Shown: one piece after another, positions 26,291 through 34,553 of the stretch | Numbering within the stretch: position 1 is the stretch's first letter | How the letters are laid out: the number at the start of each line of letters is the position of its first letter | NCBI GenBank assembly: GCA_902761585.1 | Contig: CACWKX010000009.1 | Span: forward strand, 1-64,000 | DNA length: 64,000 bases | Direction: 5' to 3' | Source: an uncultured Lachnospiraceae bacterium | GTDB lineage: Bacteria; Bacillota; Clostridia; Lachnospirales; Lachnospiraceae | Position numbers and translations under genes: made by a program | The notes under the pieces: generated by a model | What the model was told of the DNA's origin: nothing | What the model saw: the letters and a program-made list of their open reading frames with translations, nothing else | Databases searched by the model: none

Positions 26291-27511
26291 TCAGCTTGAT
26301 TTGACCTTCTCCCAGTATTTGTTGTAAAGTGCATCTCCGTCTTCCCCAAGGTAGGTGTAGACCTCGGAATTCTTCAGCATTTCAGCCGTCGGGAAGGCAA
26401 CGGTAGAATTCCGGATATCTTCATCCTGAATCAGGTCTCTTGCCGCTTTGTTCGGAGTCGAGTAGGTGATGTATTCAAAGTTCTTTTCAGCAACATCCCC
26501 CCTGCAGAGGTAGTTGAGAAACTTTTCAGCATTCTCGACATTCTTGGCATTCTTCGGAATTACCCAGGAGTCGATCCAGACATTGGTACCCTCCTTCGGA
26601 ATGACATATTCAAGATCCGGATTTTCACGTTTTGTGTAGATCGCTTCGCCGGAATAGATGACGCCGAGCGCTGCCTCGCCGCCGATCATCTTGTCCCGAA
26701 CCTGGTCAATGACATAAGCCTGTACGAGCGGCTTCTGTTTGATCAGCAGGTCTGCTGCCTTGGAGACTTCATCTTCCTTTGTCGTGTTCATGTCATATCC
26801 GAGAATCTTCTCCGCGACCATGAACGCATCGCGGACAGAGTCCTGCATCAGAATATTGTCCTTGTATTTTTCATCCCAGAGAATATTCCAGGAATCCACT
26901 TTTTCATTGACCATGGATGTGTTGTAGAGAATACCGACGGTACCCCAGCAGTAGGGGATGGAATATTTGTTGCCAGGATCAAAACCCTGGGACTGCTTCA
27001 TATAGGTTTCATCAATGTTCTTGACATTCGGGACATGGTCAAAGTTAATCGGCTGCAGAAGATCGTTCTCGATCATCTTGGAGATCATGTAGTCGGAGGG
27101 GCAGATCAAATCATAGGTGGCGGCACCGGCAGCTACTTTCGGATACATGATCTCATTTGTCTCAAACTCGTCATAGACAACCTTGATACCGGTTTCCTTC
27201 TCAAAATCCTTCGGGACCTCCGGGTCCATGTACTCACCCCAGTTATAGACATAGACAACACCGGACCCGGTCTGCGTGGGAGCATCTGCATCGGAGGCAC
27301 TCTCTGTGCCGGATGTGGAAGATTCCGTCCCGGAACCGGCTTCCGAAGAAGCCGTATTTTCAGAATGGGCGGAGGAAGCAGCGGTCTCAGCAGCCGGAGT
27401 GGCTTTCTGAGCACTTTCGGTGTCATCCACCTTCTGAAGGCAGCCGGTTGTCAGGCCGCAGGCGAGTACGCCGATCAGGATGGGGGCAAGCACTTTGTTT
27501 CTTGGCTTCAT
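26291..27511 (-). CDS. potD: Polyamine-binding lipoprotein PotD
   Basis: The extracellular binding protein of the spermidine/putrescine importer. The start at 27511 gives a lipoprotein signal (MKPRNKVLAPILIGVLACGLTTGC) with lipobox LTTGC, followed by a Ser/Thr/Ala/Glu-rich spacer of about 60 residues. The mature domain starts VVYVYNWGEYMDPEVPKDFEKETGI, the PotD/PotF signature. A GGAG lies about 10 bp before this ATG; the frame is open to 27586, which would bury the signal peptide, so that start is rejected. It is the last gene of the operon, 22 bp after potC. Confidence 0.93.
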   Translation of the reverse strand: MKPRNKVLAPILIGVLACGLTTGCLQKVDDTESAQKATPAAETAASSAHSENTASSEAGSGTESSTSGTESASDADAPTQTGSGVVYVYNWGEYMDPEVPKDFEKETGIKVVYDEFETNEIMYPKVAAGAATYDLICPSDYMISKMIENDLLQPINFDHVPNVKNIDETYMKQSQGFDPGNKYSIPYCWGTVGILYNTSMVNEKVDSWNILWDEKYKDNILMQDSVRDAFMVAEKILGYDMNTTKEDEVSKAADLLIKQKPLVQAYVIDQVRDKMIGGEAALGVIYSGEAIYTKRENPDLEYVIPKEGTNVWIDSWVIPKNAKNVENAEKFLNYLCRGDVAEKNFEYITYSTPNKAARDLIQDEDIRNSTVAFPTAEMLKNSEVYTYLGEDGDALYNKYWEKVKSS

Positions 27512-27533
27512 GGCAAAAATCTCCTTCAAAGAA

Positions 27534-28349
27534 TCAGTATGCAGGTTTGCGGTTTTTATTGCGTGCTCCCTTTCCTTTTTCAACAACGATCAGCAGCAGA
27601 AGGACACCCAGAAAAAGAAGGGTGGAGAGCGCATACATTTCCGGCTTGATTCCTTTTCGAACCTCTGTGTAGATCTTCGTCGAGAGGGTGTCAAAGCCGG
27701 GACCTTTCACAAAGTGAGTGATCACGAAGTCATCGAGCGACAGCGTGAAGGCGAGCAGGAACCCGGAAAGGATACCGGGCAGGATGTCCGGAAAGACAAC
27801 CTTCCGGAATGCCTGGGACGGACTTGCCCCGAGGTCCAGCGCGGCCTCATAGGTGCTCGGATTGATCGCCGAAACTCTTGGCAGAATCGACATGACCGTG
27901 TACGGAATGTTGAACGTAATATGACCGACCAGGACGGTTCCGAAACCAAAGACGATGGTGTAGCCGTAATGAGTGAGGAACTGCCCGAACGCAATGAAGA
28001 TCAGCATCAGTGAGATGCCGGTCACGATGTCGGCGTTCAGCATCGGAATATTGAGGACGCTGAGCATAACGGTCCGGTTTCGTCTCTTCATCCTGTTCAG
28101 GGACAGGGAAGCCATCAGACCAAGGATGGTTGCGATGGTTGCAGACAGAAGCGCAAGAATCAGTGTATTGCGCAGCGCCCCCATGATCTCGGCATCCTGG
28201 AACATCTGAAGGTACCATTTGAAGGTAAAACCGCCCCATTTGGCCCGTGTTCTGGAATTGTTGAAGCTGAAGGCAATCAGGACAGCGATCGGCGCGTACA
28301 ATAGGATGAAGACAAATATCACATAGATGCGGGAAATCGTTTTCTTCAT
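27534..28349 (-). CDS. potC: Polyamine ABC transporter permease PotC
   Basis: A 271-residue permease with about six hydrophobic spans. It has the EAA-type coupling loop AALDLGASPSQAFRKVVFPDILPGI (about residues 168-192) and the N-terminal LLYAPIAVLIAFSFNNSRT typical of PotC. It overlaps the end of potB by 4 bp on the minus strand, indicating coupled translation. Confidence 0.93.
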   Translation of the reverse strand: MKKTISRIYVIFVFILLYAPIAVLIAFSFNNSRTRAKWGGFTFKWYLQMFQDAEIMGALRNTLILALLSATIATILGLMASLSLNRMKRRNRTVMLSVLNIPMLNADIVTGISLMLIFIAFGQFLTHYGYTIVFGFGTVLVGHITFNIPYTVMSILPRVSAINPSTYEAALDLGASPSQAFRKVVFPDILPGILSGFLLAFTLSLDDFVITHFVKGPGFDTLSTKIYTEVRKGIKPEMYALSTLLFLGVLLLLIVVEKGKGARNKNRKPAY

Positions 28350-29173
28350 AGGATGCTTCCTGCTGCCTCCTCGTCGGTATCGAAATGCTGCATAACGGCC
28401 ATCGAAACCAGGATAAAGACCATCAGGACAAGGGAAAGCCCGGAGCCTGCATTCCAGTTTCCAACCTGGGTAAACTGCTGGTCGATGATATTTCCGATCA
28501 GAAGAACCTTTGAACCGCCTAAGAAATCGCTGATGACGAACGTTGTCAGAGCCGGAACGAATACCATGGTGATGCCGGATACGATGCCGGGCATTGTCAG
28601 CGGTACAATCACGCGGAAGAAGGTCTGTCTGCCATTCGCCCCCAGGTCATAGGCTGCATTGACAACATTCCAGTCCAGCTTCGTCAGAGAATTGTAGATC
28701 GGAAGAAGCATGAATGGAAGGTAGTCATAAATCATGCCGAGCGCGATGGCCGCCGGGGTGTTGATCAGGTGCTGAGGCGGCAGATGAAGGAAGGCGAGCA
28801 GCTGATTGATGACACCGTTCCGTTCCAGGAGCGTCTGCCAGGCGAAGATGCGAAGCAGGGAATTCATCCACATCGGGATGATGAAGATGGTCGTGATGAT
28901 CGCTGAGGCACCGCTCTTCATCCGCGACAGGATCATCGCCAGCGGATAGGCCATGATAAGGCAGACTGCCGTTGCAAGTGCCGAGAGCAGGAGGGAGAGC
29001 AGGAGCGCCTTCAGCGTCACCGGATCAGTGATCCGGCTGAGGTTATCCAGCGTGAACCTGTGGTTTTCATCCGTGAATCCATAATAGACAATCAGGATCA
29101 GGGGGATGACAATAAATGCAACAGTCCATATCAGATACGGGCCAGTCAGAAGCGCATTGTTTTTTTTCTTCAT
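28346..29173 (-). CDS. potB: Polyamine ABC transporter permease PotB
   Basis: A 275-residue permease partner of PotC: about six membrane spans and the EAA-type loop AAYDLGANGRQTFFRVIVPLTMPGI (about 190-214). The start MKKKNNALLTGPYLIWTV at 29173 is preceded by AGGTGA; a TTG six codons upstream is possible but has no ribosome site. It lies about 60 bp after potA and overlaps potC. Confidence 0.92.
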   Translation of the reverse strand: MKKKNNALLTGPYLIWTVAFIVIPLILIVYYGFTDENHRFTLDNLSRITDPVTLKALLLSLLLSALATAVCLIMAYPLAMILSRMKSGASAIITTIFIIPMWMNSLLRIFAWQTLLERNGVINQLLAFLHLPPQHLINTPAAIALGMIYDYLPFMLLPIYNSLTKLDWNVVNAAYDLGANGRQTFFRVIVPLTMPGIVSGITMVFVPALTTFVISDFLGGSKVLLIGNIIDQQFTQVGNWNAGSGLSLVLMVFILVSMAVMQHFDTDEEAAGSIL

Positions 29174-29236
29174 ATCGTTCACCTGCTGCAAACAAGAAGC
29201 CTTCTGTGTAGGAATAGATTCGGAATCAGGCTGAGC

Positions 29237-30376
29237 TTACAGATCGGCCGAACTGACCGCCTGTTCGTCCTCAGACTCCGGCTTGTTCATGATCTGGATA
29301 TTGAACGGGTCCAGGTTCATCAGAACCCTGCTGCCGACCGGGAAGAGCTTTGTGGAATGTACCAGCCAGGTATAGCCGTTCGCCTCGACATCCATCTCGT
29401 AGTGGACGCCCTTGAAGATCAGGTCGGTCACGGTTCCCTCAAGAAAACCGGGGTTCAGCTCCCGAGCCTTGTCAGCAACCTTCTCATATTCCGGAGAGTC
29501 TGCCGTGACACCATCGGGAAGTGCGTACAGCTCCAGATCCTCCGGCCGGATGACAACGTCAACGGGCTTGTTGCTGCCGAAGCCTGTGTCGACACAGGCA
29601 AAACGGGTGCCGAAGATCTCCACCAGCTTATCCTTCACCATTGTGGCATCGACAATGTTGGAATCTCCGATAAAGTCCGCGACAAACGCATTCGTCGGCT
29701 CGTTGTAGATATCCTCTGGTGTTCCGATCTGCTGGATATAGCCCTGATTCATGACGACGATCGTGTCAGACATGGTCAGCGCTTCTTCCTGGTCATGGGT
29801 GACATAGACGAAGGTAATCCCAAGCTCATTCTTAAGGCGGATCAGTTCATACTGCATATCCTTTCGGAGCTTGAGATCGAGTGCCCCGAGCGGTTCGTCA
29901 AGCAGAAGCACCTTCGGCTCATTCACGATAGCGCGCGCAATTGCGATCCGCTGCTGCTGGCCGCCGGACAGGGAATCCGGCATGCGGTTCTCAAATCCCT
30001 CCAGGTTTACGAGCCGCAGTGCATATTTGACTTTTTCCCGGATATAGTCCTCTGATTTTTTTCGGATCCGGAGCCCGAACGCAATGTTGTCCGCGATGTT
30101 CATATGCGTAAAGAGCGCATACTTCTGGAAGACGGTGTTCAGCTGCCGTTTGTTCGGCGCAAGCGTGGTGATGTCCTTTCCGTCAAAGATGACCTTCCCG
30201 CTGTCAGGCTGCTCAAAGCCTCCGATGATCCGTAGCGTTGTGGTTTTCCCGCAGCCTGAAGGACCCAGAAGTGTCAGGAACTCGTTCTCACGAATATACA
30301 GGTTCAAGTCATCCAGGACCATCTGTCCGTCAAATGATTTTGTGATATGCTGCAGGTCAATCAGTCTGTTGCTCAT
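29237..30376 (-). CDS. potA: Polyamine ABC transporter ATP-binding protein PotA
   Basis: A 379-residue ATPase with Walker [10 protein letters not shown] (38-46), signature [15 protein letters not shown], Walker [13 protein letters not shown] and a C-terminal TOBE domain (about 290-365) as in the MalK/PotA group. It heads the transporter genes, 71 bp after the puuR-like regulator. Confidence 0.94.
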   Translation of the reverse strand: MSNRLIDLQHITKSFDGQMVLDDLNLYIRENEFLTLLGPSGCGKTTTLRIIGGFEQPDSGKVIFDGKDITTLAPNKRQLNTVFQKYALFTHMNIADNIAFGLRIRKKSEDYIREKVKYALRLVNLEGFENRMPDSLSGGQQQRIAIARAIVNEPKVLLLDEPLGALDLKLRKDMQYELIRLKNELGITFVYVTHDQEEALTMSDTIVVMNQGYIQQIGTPEDIYNEPTNAFVADFIGDSNIVDATMVKDKLVEIFGTRFACVDTGFGSNKPVDVVIRPEDLELYALPDGVTADSPEYEKVADKARELNPGFLEGTVTDLIFKGVHYEMDVEANGYTWLVHSTKLFPVGSRVLMNLDPFNIQIMNKPESEDEQAVSSADL

Positions 30377-30447
30377 GATGGAATCCTCTTATTTTTCTCA
30401 TAGGGTTTTCTCTGACCCGGAATCAATGTGAGTTCATTCAAATTCAT

Positions 30448-30987
30448 TCAGAATTCAGGGGGAGTAGACACCCAGATCAGTGTTGCTTGATTTTTCCCTC
30501 TGTTTTCAATGTAGTGAGGCGCAGAGGAACGGAAGTAAAACGTCTCTCCTTTTCTGGCCCGGCAGGACTGCTGCCCGATATGGATTGTGATGATACCGGA
30601 CAGTACATATCCGAATTCCTCACCCTCGTGCGGGTTATCAAGATCGGTTCGCCCGCCCGGCTCCAGTGTCACGCGGATAGGCTCCATCCGGTTCTTCTGG
30701 GCATTCGGAATGATCCATTCGGTCCGGTTCTTCAGTTCATCGTCAACCTTTTCGAAAAAATCAGCATTTCGGAAAACAATCTGGCTGTCCGTTTCATCAT
30801 TGAAGAAGTCTCTCAGGTTCGTTCCAAGGGCCTGCAGGATGTCGACGAGCGTTGCAATGGAGGGGGAAGTTTGTTCCCGCTCTACCTGAGAGATGAAACT
30901 CTTTGACAATTCCGTCCGGTCTGCCAGTTCCTCCTGCGTCAGGTTTTTCTCAAGGCGCAGGCGGCGTATTTTTTTCCCGATATCCAT
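30448..30987 (-). CDS. XRE-cupin regulator of polyamine uptake (PuuR-like)
   Basis: A 179-residue protein with an N-terminal XRE helix-turn-helix (IGKKIRRLRLEKNLTQEELADRTELSKSFISQVE, about 3-36) and a C-terminal cupin (EPGGRTDLDNPHEGEEFGYVLSG..., about 105-178). This architecture and its place at the head of a potABCD operon match PuuR-like polyamine-responsive repressors in Clostridia. It probably regulates its own operon through the palindrome at 31019-31039. Effector binding to a polyamine is inferred, not shown. Confidence 0.85.
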   Translation of the reverse strand: MDIGKKIRRLRLEKNLTQEELADRTELSKSFISQVEREQTSPSIATLVDILQALGTNLRDFFNDETDSQIVFRNADFFEKVDDELKNRTEWIIPNAQKNRMEPIRVTLEPGGRTDLDNPHEGEEFGYVLSGIITIHIGQQSCRARKGETFYFRSSAPHYIENRGKNQATLIWVSTPPEF

Positions 30988-31018
30988 GAGTGCCCCTCGT
31001 CCATCTGATGTAAACTCA

Positions 31019-31082
31019 AAATCCAGTAAAACTGGATTTCAGATGCCTTAACCGATTATACGGAATTTACGCGCAGTGTCAA
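31019..31082 (-). promoter_or_regulatory. Promoter and operator of the puuR-like-potABCD operon
   Basis: On the minus strand, TTGACA (31077-31082) and TATAAT (31055-31060) are both consensus, with a 16-bp spacer. The inverted repeat AAATCCAGT-N3-ACTGGATTT lies at 31019-31039, just downstream of the expected start near 31048. This is the place for an autorepressor to block transcription. A second palindrome, GTAAAATTTTAC (31093-31104), lies upstream of the -35. Confidence 0.8.
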
Positions 31083-31166
31083 TGGAATCTGTGTAAAATT
31101 TTACGAAGACAGAACATTTACACTGGTATGGCGGAATGGTATCATGGACGCAGCAGGAGGGCTTCC

Positions 31167-32261
31167 ATGATGAACAACGAAAAGAAGTATGTTGCGTATG
31201 TCGGAACCTACACGCACGGATCGAGCATTGGAATTCATGTCTATGACATTGACAATGAAACAAGGCGCCTGACAGAGCGGAATGTCGTTCCAGTGCACAA
31301 TTCATCCTATATTACCAAGTCCCGGCGGGGAAACTATCTCTATTCAATTGCGGATGAAGGGGTGGAGGTGCTGAAAATCGAGCAGGACGGCGGACTGACG
31401 CCGATTAACAAGGTCGATATTGACGGGATGAGGGGCTGCTATCTCTCGACGGATGTGTCTGGAAAGTTCCTCTTTGTCGGCGGATACCATGACGGGAAGG
31501 TGACGGTTGTTCACACCCACAGGGATGGACGGCTCGGCTCTGTGCTGGACGGCGTGTTTCACCAGGGACTGGGATCTGTCGCCGAACGTTCTTTCCGCCC
31601 GCACGTCAGTTGTGTCATTCCGACACCGGATGACCGTTACCTTGTCGCGGTAGACAACGGGATTGACCAGGCGAAGATATATAAGGTTACACCAGTGACA
31701 GGAAAGCTGCACCTGTACGATATTCTGCGGTTCCCTCTTGACTCCGGGCCGAGACTGATGTGTTTCTCAAAGGACGGACGCTTTGCGTATGTCAACTGTG
31801 AGATTCTGAATCAGATTCTGGTTTATTCCTACAAGGGGGATGCCAATCCGATGTTCGAGCTGATCCAGCGTGTGACAAGCATCATGGACGACAAGGATGT
31901 ATCGAGTGCCAGCTGCGCACTGAAAGTTTCTCCGAGTGGAAAGTATCTGTATACGTCGAGCGCGGGTGAGAACACGGTCGGTATTTTCCGCATTGACCAG
32001 GAGACAGGCATGCTTTCCAGGGTGCTGATTCTTCCGATTTCCGGCGGGTATCCGAAGGACATCGACGTGCTGCCGGATGAGAAGACGCTGATTGTCCTCT
32101 GCCATGAGTCGAACTATATGCGGTTCTTTACGGTTGACTATGAGAAAGGAACGCTGGTCATGAGAGGAAAGCAGCAGTACGTGGAGACGCCGAACTGCAT
32201 CATGATCTCAGAGACGCCGCAGTCTGCCGGGAACACACCAGGTGAGCAGGGGGAAAGCTGA
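31167..32261 (+). CDS. Lactonase family beta-propeller protein (6-phosphogluconolactonase-like)
   Basis: A 364-residue protein of the seven-bladed lactonase family (YkgB/Pgl type), opening AYVGTYTHGSSIGIHVYDID and containing repeated blade segments such as RPHVSCVIPTPDDRYLVAVDNG and LKVSPSGKYLYTSSAGENTVGIFRID. Family members hydrolyse 6-phosphogluconolactone; the exact substrate here is inferred. ATG 31167 follows AGGAGG (31155-31160); ATG 31128 is in frame but lacks a site. aroC begins immediately after its stop. Confidence 0.82.
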   Translation: MMNNEKKYVAYVGTYTHGSSIGIHVYDIDNETRRLTERNVVPVHNSSYITKSRRGNYLYSIADEGVEVLKIEQDGGLTPINKVDIDGMRGCYLSTDVSGKFLFVGGYHDGKVTVVHTHRDGRLGSVLDGVFHQGLGSVAERSFRPHVSCVIPTPDDRYLVAVDNGIDQAKIYKVTPVTGKLHLYDILRFPLDSGPRLMCFSKDGRFAYVNCEILNQILVYSYKGDANPMFELIQRVTSIMDDKDVSSASCALKVSPSGKYLYTSSAGENTVGIFRIDQETGMLSRVLILPISGGYPKDIDVLPDEKTLIVLCHESNYMRFFTVDYEKGTLVMRGKQQYVETPNCIMISETPQSAGNTPGEQGES

Positions 32262-33362
32262 ATGGCAGGTTCGACATTTGGAACGCTGTACAGGGTCACA
32301 ACCTGGGGCGAGAGCCACGGAGCCGGGATTGGCTGTGTGATTGACGGCTGCCCGGCCGGACTGCAGCTCGGGGAACAGGATATCCAGAAGTATCTGGACC
32401 GGAGAAAGCCGGGTCAGAGCCGTTTTACGACAAGCCGGAGCGAGGCGGACAGGGTCCGGATTCTGTCTGGCGTCTTTGAAGGTCAGACAGAGGGAACGCC
32501 GATCGCTCTTTTCGTTGAGAATACAGACCAGCATTCAAAGGACTATTCAAATCTGAAGGATGTCTACCGGCCAGGACACGCAGATCTTGGATTTGACCGA
32601 AAGTTTGGCTTTCGGGACTACAGAGGAGGCGGACGCTCCTCCGGAAGAGAGACAATCGCAAGGGTGATGGCCGGAGCGGTCGCCGCAAAGGTCCTCTCAG
32701 AGCTGGGCGTCTCACTCCGGGCCTATGTCAGATCCATCGGGCCTGTGGTCTGCAGCCCGGAGAGAATGGATATGGCACATCTTCCGGAGAGCCCGCTCCA
32801 GATGCCCGATGCAGAGGCGGAGAAGCAGGCGGAAGCCTATTTGAACGACTGCATGAGCAGACTTGATTCTGCAGGGGGCGTTGTGGAATGCCGGGTGGAC
32901 GGGCTTCCTGCCGGGATCGGAGAACCGGTGTTTGACAAGCTGGACGGCCTTCTGGGGCATGCGCTGTTCTCAATCGGAGCCGTGAAGGCTGTGGAGATCG
33001 GGGATGGTACTGCGGTGTCTTCCCTGGCGGGGCATGAGGACAATGATCAGTTCGGGATTGCGGAAGACGGTACAGTGCGCAGGCTGACCAACCACGCAGG
33101 CGGCATTCTGGGCGGAATGAGTGATGGAGGACAGGTGATCCTCAGGGCATTTTTCAAACCGACTCCATCGATTGCCAGAGAGCAGCAGGCGCTGGGAAAG
33201 GATGGGGAGGTCCATGCTCTGCAGATCAGAGGGCGTCACGATCCGGTCATCGTCCCGCGGGCTGCGGTCGTAGTTGAATGCATGACGGCGATAACCATCC
33301 TCGATCTGATGCTGCGAAACATGGGCGCAAGGATGTCCAGTTTGAAGGATGTTTATCGGTAA
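32262..33362 (+). CDS. aroC: Chorismate synthase AroC
   Basis: It makes chorismate from EPSP with reduced FMN in the last shared step of aromatic amino acid synthesis. The 366-residue protein has the conserved start STFGTLYRVTTWGESHGAGIGCVIDG, the internal GRSSGRETIARV segment and the C-terminal VPRAAVVVECMTAI motif. Its ATG directly abuts the lactonase stop codon, so translation is coupled. A GC-rich terminator follows at 33387. Confidence 0.96.
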   Translation: MAGSTFGTLYRVTTWGESHGAGIGCVIDGCPAGLQLGEQDIQKYLDRRKPGQSRFTTSRSEADRVRILSGVFEGQTEGTPIALFVENTDQHSKDYSNLKDVYRPGHADLGFDRKFGFRDYRGGGRSSGRETIARVMAGAVAAKVLSELGVSLRAYVRSIGPVVCSPERMDMAHLPESPLQMPDAEAEKQAEAYLNDCMSRLDSAGGVVECRVDGLPAGIGEPVFDKLDGLLGHALFSIGAVKAVEIGDGTAVSSLAGHEDNDQFGIAEDGTVRRLTNHAGGILGGMSDGGQVILRAFFKPTPSIAREQQALGKDGEVHALQIRGRHDPVIVPRAAVVVECMTAITILDLMLRNMGARMSSLKDVYR

Positions 33363-33386
33363 TATGTGTTTATTCTGTGTAAAGAG

Positions 33387-33417
33387 CGGCGGGCTGCTTT
33401 TCATCCCGCCGTTTTTT
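33387..33417 (+). terminator. Terminator after aroC
   Basis: CGGCGGG (33387-33393) and CCCGCCG (33405-33411) form a strong stem followed by six T residues. A TATAAT at 33420-33425, immediately after it, may be the -10 for the next gene, though a good -35 is missing. Confidence 0.9.
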
Positions 33418-33463
33418 ATTATAATGGCGTAAGAGTTTTGTAAAAAGAAATGGAGTCAGACAG

Positions 33464-34495
33464 ATGAAGCTTCTCAGAAAGATGGAGCGAAGGTTCGGCC
33501 GGTATGCGATCCGAAACCTTTCGCTGGTTGTCATTGCAACGTATGTATTCGGATACCTCTGCCAGTTTGTCGCCCCGCGGGTCCTTTCATACTTCACACT
33601 GGATCCGGCAATGATTTTTCAGCACGGTCAGGTCTGGCGTCTGGTAACCTGGATTCTGATCCCGCCGGAGTCGCTTGATTTCTTCACCATCATCATGCTG
33701 TTCTTTTACTATAGCATTGCAAAGGTGCTGGAACGAACCTGGGGAGATTTCCTCTTCAATGTCTACATATTCGGCGGGTTGATTCTGACGGTGGCCGGAG
33801 CCTGTGTGATGTATGGGGTGCTGATGGCGGTGGGAAGTCCGTCGGCACTGCTGAATATCCAGGCAATTCCATATTACTGCAGTACTTATTATGTCAATAT
33901 GTCTATTTTCCTGGCCTTTGCCCTGACGTACCCGGATATGGAGGTGCTGCTGTACTTCTTTATCCCGATTCGTATGAAATGGATGGGATGGCTGTATGGA
34001 GCTTTCCTGATTTACCAGTTTTATAAGACGCCGCTCTGGTCGGGGAGAATCCTGATGATCATTTCCCTGCTGAATTTCCTGATTTATTTTCTTGCGACTA
34101 AAAATATGAGGTCGCTCTCCCCACAGGAATTTCGAAGGAGGGCGAGTTTTCGGAAAAACAGCGGGGTAAAACCACAAAAACGGCGGGACGTTTCGAAAAC
34201 ATCTCATGGGGTTCACTGGAACAAGACCGCGGAAGGCGGGCGGCAGACCGGTACTTCTGAGCAGACGCAGGCGGAGGTCCGAAGGCCAGCAGAGGGTTTC
34301 AGGAAGATTGCGCCGGGTGGTGCAAGGCACGTCTGTGCGATCTGCGGCAGGACGGAGCTTACCAATCCAGAGCTGGAGTTCAGATACTGCTCCAGGTGTG
34401 AGGGTAATTATGAATATTGCCAGGATCATCTGTTTACGCATGTCCATGTGAAGAACGGAAGCAAGCCGCATCTGGCAGAAGAGGAGAAGCAGTGA
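33464..34495 (+). CDS. Rhomboid-like membrane protein with C-terminal zinc-binding motif
   Basis: A 343-residue protein with an N-terminal block of about six transmembrane segments (residues 20-215) similar to rhomboid-like or derlin-like folds (GQVWRLVTWILIPPES...FFTIIMLFFYYSIAKVLERTWGD). The catalytic GxSG and His of active rhomboid proteases are not seen, so it is probably a non-protease member. A basic linker (215-270) leads to a cytosolic motif CAICGR...YCSRCEGNYEYCQDH...H (about 287-325) that should bind zinc. The pairing is suggestive of a membrane quality-control or scaffold role, but this is inference. Confidence 0.65.
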   Translation: MKLLRKMERRFGRYAIRNLSLVVIATYVFGYLCQFVAPRVLSYFTLDPAMIFQHGQVWRLVTWILIPPESLDFFTIIMLFFYYSIAKVLERTWGDFLFNVYIFGGLILTVAGACVMYGVLMAVGSPSALLNIQAIPYYCSTYYVNMSIFLAFALTYPDMEVLLYFFIPIRMKWMGWLYGAFLIYQFYKTPLWSGRILMIISLLNFLIYFLATKNMRSLSPQEFRRRASFRKNSGVKPQKRRDVSKTSHGVHWNKTAEGGRQTGTSEQTQAEVRRPAEGFRKIAPGGARHVCAICGRTELTNPELEFRYCSRCEGNYEYCQDHLFTHVHVKNGSKPHLAEEEKQ

Positions 34496-34553
34496 GCAGC
34501 CCGCGGAGAGATCGGAATAAAGATGCGGACGCAGAGATGAAAGGGAGGCTATT

